Source: DATEAV01 sp964575425 (GTDB lineage Bacteria; Chloroflexota; Anaerolineae; Anaerolineales; E44-bin32). Taken from it: DNA of 16,501 nucleotides. Of this stretch, positions 15,990 through 16,501 are shown piece by piece. Where the stretch lies: contig CAZNRD010000055.1 in NCBI GenBank assembly GCA_964575425.1, forward strand, positions 1 to 16,501, read 5' to 3'. Both the position numbers and the translations under genes were made by a program. A model generated the notes under the pieces. It worked only from the letters and a program-made list of their open reading frames with translations, was not told where the DNA came from and ran no database searches. How positions within the stretch are numbered: the first letter of the stretch is position 1; every line of letters starts with the position of its first letter.

Positions 15990-16330
15990 GCGTCTGCCCC
16001 TGCGATCCAGTCCTGGCGCGGCGGGCTGAAGAAGTCCACCGTCACCACGTCCTCCAGCATCTCCGCGCTGTGGGGCAGGCCGCCCGGTATGAGCAACACC
16101 TCCCCTTGCTGCAGCACGAGTTCCCGGTCCGGGAAGGTGAAGCGCATCGAGCCCGAAGTGCAGTAGCTGAGCTGCTCGTTCTCGTGCTGGTGGGTGGGCA
16201 CTATCGCACCGGCCTTGAGCTCGATCATGGCTACCATGAGGCGCTCTCCCCACAACATCCGGCGCGTGATCCTGGGGCTAAGCGCCTCAGGCGTCAACGC
16301 GGCCAGGACCGCGTGTTGAATCTCGCTCAT
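15974..16330 (-). CDS. Small single-domain cupin protein
   Basis: 118 residues from the ATG at 16330, which has GGAGG 6 nt upstream; the longer open frame adds 18 residues lacking a start signal. Cupin motif 1 is GAIVPTHQHENEQLSYCTSG, supplying His, His and Glu metal ligands. Motif 2 is GEVLLIPGGLPHSAE, with the fourth ligand His. Such small beta-barrels bind a divalent metal and act as sugar isomerases, dioxygenases or ligand-binding domains; the reaction cannot be inferred. It is divergent from an aldo/keto reductase gene with an 89-bp gap, so the two may share regulation. Confidence 0.88.
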   Translation of the reverse strand: MSEIQHAVLAALTPEALSPRITRRMLWGERLMVAMIELKAGAIVPTHQHENEQLSYCTSGSMRFTFPDRELVLQQGEVLLIPGGLPHSAEMLEDVVTVDFFSPPRQDWIAGADAYLRQ

Positions 16331-16419
16331 CGGGCACCTCCGCGTGAGTGTGAGGGATGATTCGCCGCGCGCCCGTGGAATCACCCCCTACGGAGGATTC
16401 ACCATCAAAGGGGGATGAG
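16331..16419. promoter_or_regulatory. Divergent intergenic region between cupin and aldo/keto reductase
   Basis: This 89-bp gap must hold the promoters for both genes. It contains TGATTC (16358-16363) and GAATCA (16378-16383), an inverted repeat with starts 20 bp apart, about two helical turns and a common operator geometry. No convincing -35/-10 pair was identified. The operator suggestion is weak because the arms are only 6 bp. Confidence 0.35.
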
Positions 16420-16501
16420 ATGCGATACCGCCGTCTGGGTAACTGTGGGCTCAAGGTCTCCGTGCTGGGGTTGGGCGGCAACACCTTTGGGCGGTTCGTG
16501 G
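16420..16501 (+). CDS. Aldo/keto reductase, N-terminal part
   Basis: The gene runs off the right edge; 27 residues are visible. MRYRRLGNCGLKVSVLGLGG then NTFGRF is the typical opening of the aldo/keto reductase TIM barrel (pattern M.YR.LG.SGL.VS.LGLG...FG), which uses NADPH to reduce aldehydes and ketones including sugars. The ATG at 16420 is preceded by AAGGGGGATGAG, a good ribosome-binding site. The usual serine of G.SGL is cysteine here (NCGL). The subfamily cannot be determined from this stub. Confidence 0.85.
   Translation, partial: MRYRRLGNCGLKVSVLGLGGNTFGRFV

Overview
This is a GC-rich bacterial chromosomal segment from a free-living heterotroph. It has dense gene packing, GTG and TTG starts, and a complete TRAP transporter. 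The lineage cannot be fixed from the sequence; nothing here points to a particular phylum, and no rRNA, tRNA, CRISPR array or transposase is visible.

Layout. (1) Positions 1-468 hold the 3' end of a DadA-like FAD amino-acid oxidoreductase. It converges on a minus-strand pair: a LacI-family regulator (2418-3428) and an ABC-F ATPase (482-2413). (2) Diverging from the regulator is a tight plus-strand operon from 3620 to 10674: a short L-fucose isomerase-like enzyme, an AraB-like FGGY kinase, a UroD/MtaA-family protein, and TRAP subunits DctP, DctQ and DctM. A LacI-type palindrome at 3572-3585 sits just before it. (3) Converging on dctM, with a 21-bp tail overlap, is a minus-strand series read in the order abiEi, abiEii, a second UroD/MtaA-family gene and an atypical DapA-family aldolase. 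(4) Positions 14494-15989 look rearranged. They contain a non-coding or fragmentary stretch with two hairpins, the first 33 residues of a corrinoid protein, an intact DapA-family aldolase in the same frame, and a broken N-terminus resembling the isocitrate lyase/PEP mutase family. (5) The window ends with a cupin gene (minus strand) diverging from the start of an aldo/keto reductase.

How the parts may work together. The LacI protein probably controls uptake and breakdown of a sugar-derived compound through TRAP uptake, isomerisation, phosphorylation and aldol cleavage. The substrate-binding protein keeps the residues that hold carboxylates in the SiaP/DctP family, so the imported ligand is probably an acid rather than a neutral sugar. 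Both UroD-like proteins keep the His-x-Cys...Cys zinc-site pattern of corrinoid methyltransferases and lack the haem-pathway UroD signature, and a corrinoid-protein fragment lies close by. The most interesting reading is therefore a sugar or sugar-acid catabolic locus with a methyl-transfer (possibly O-demethylation) step. That is an inference: no complete corrinoid protein and no downstream methyl acceptor enzyme is present in the window.
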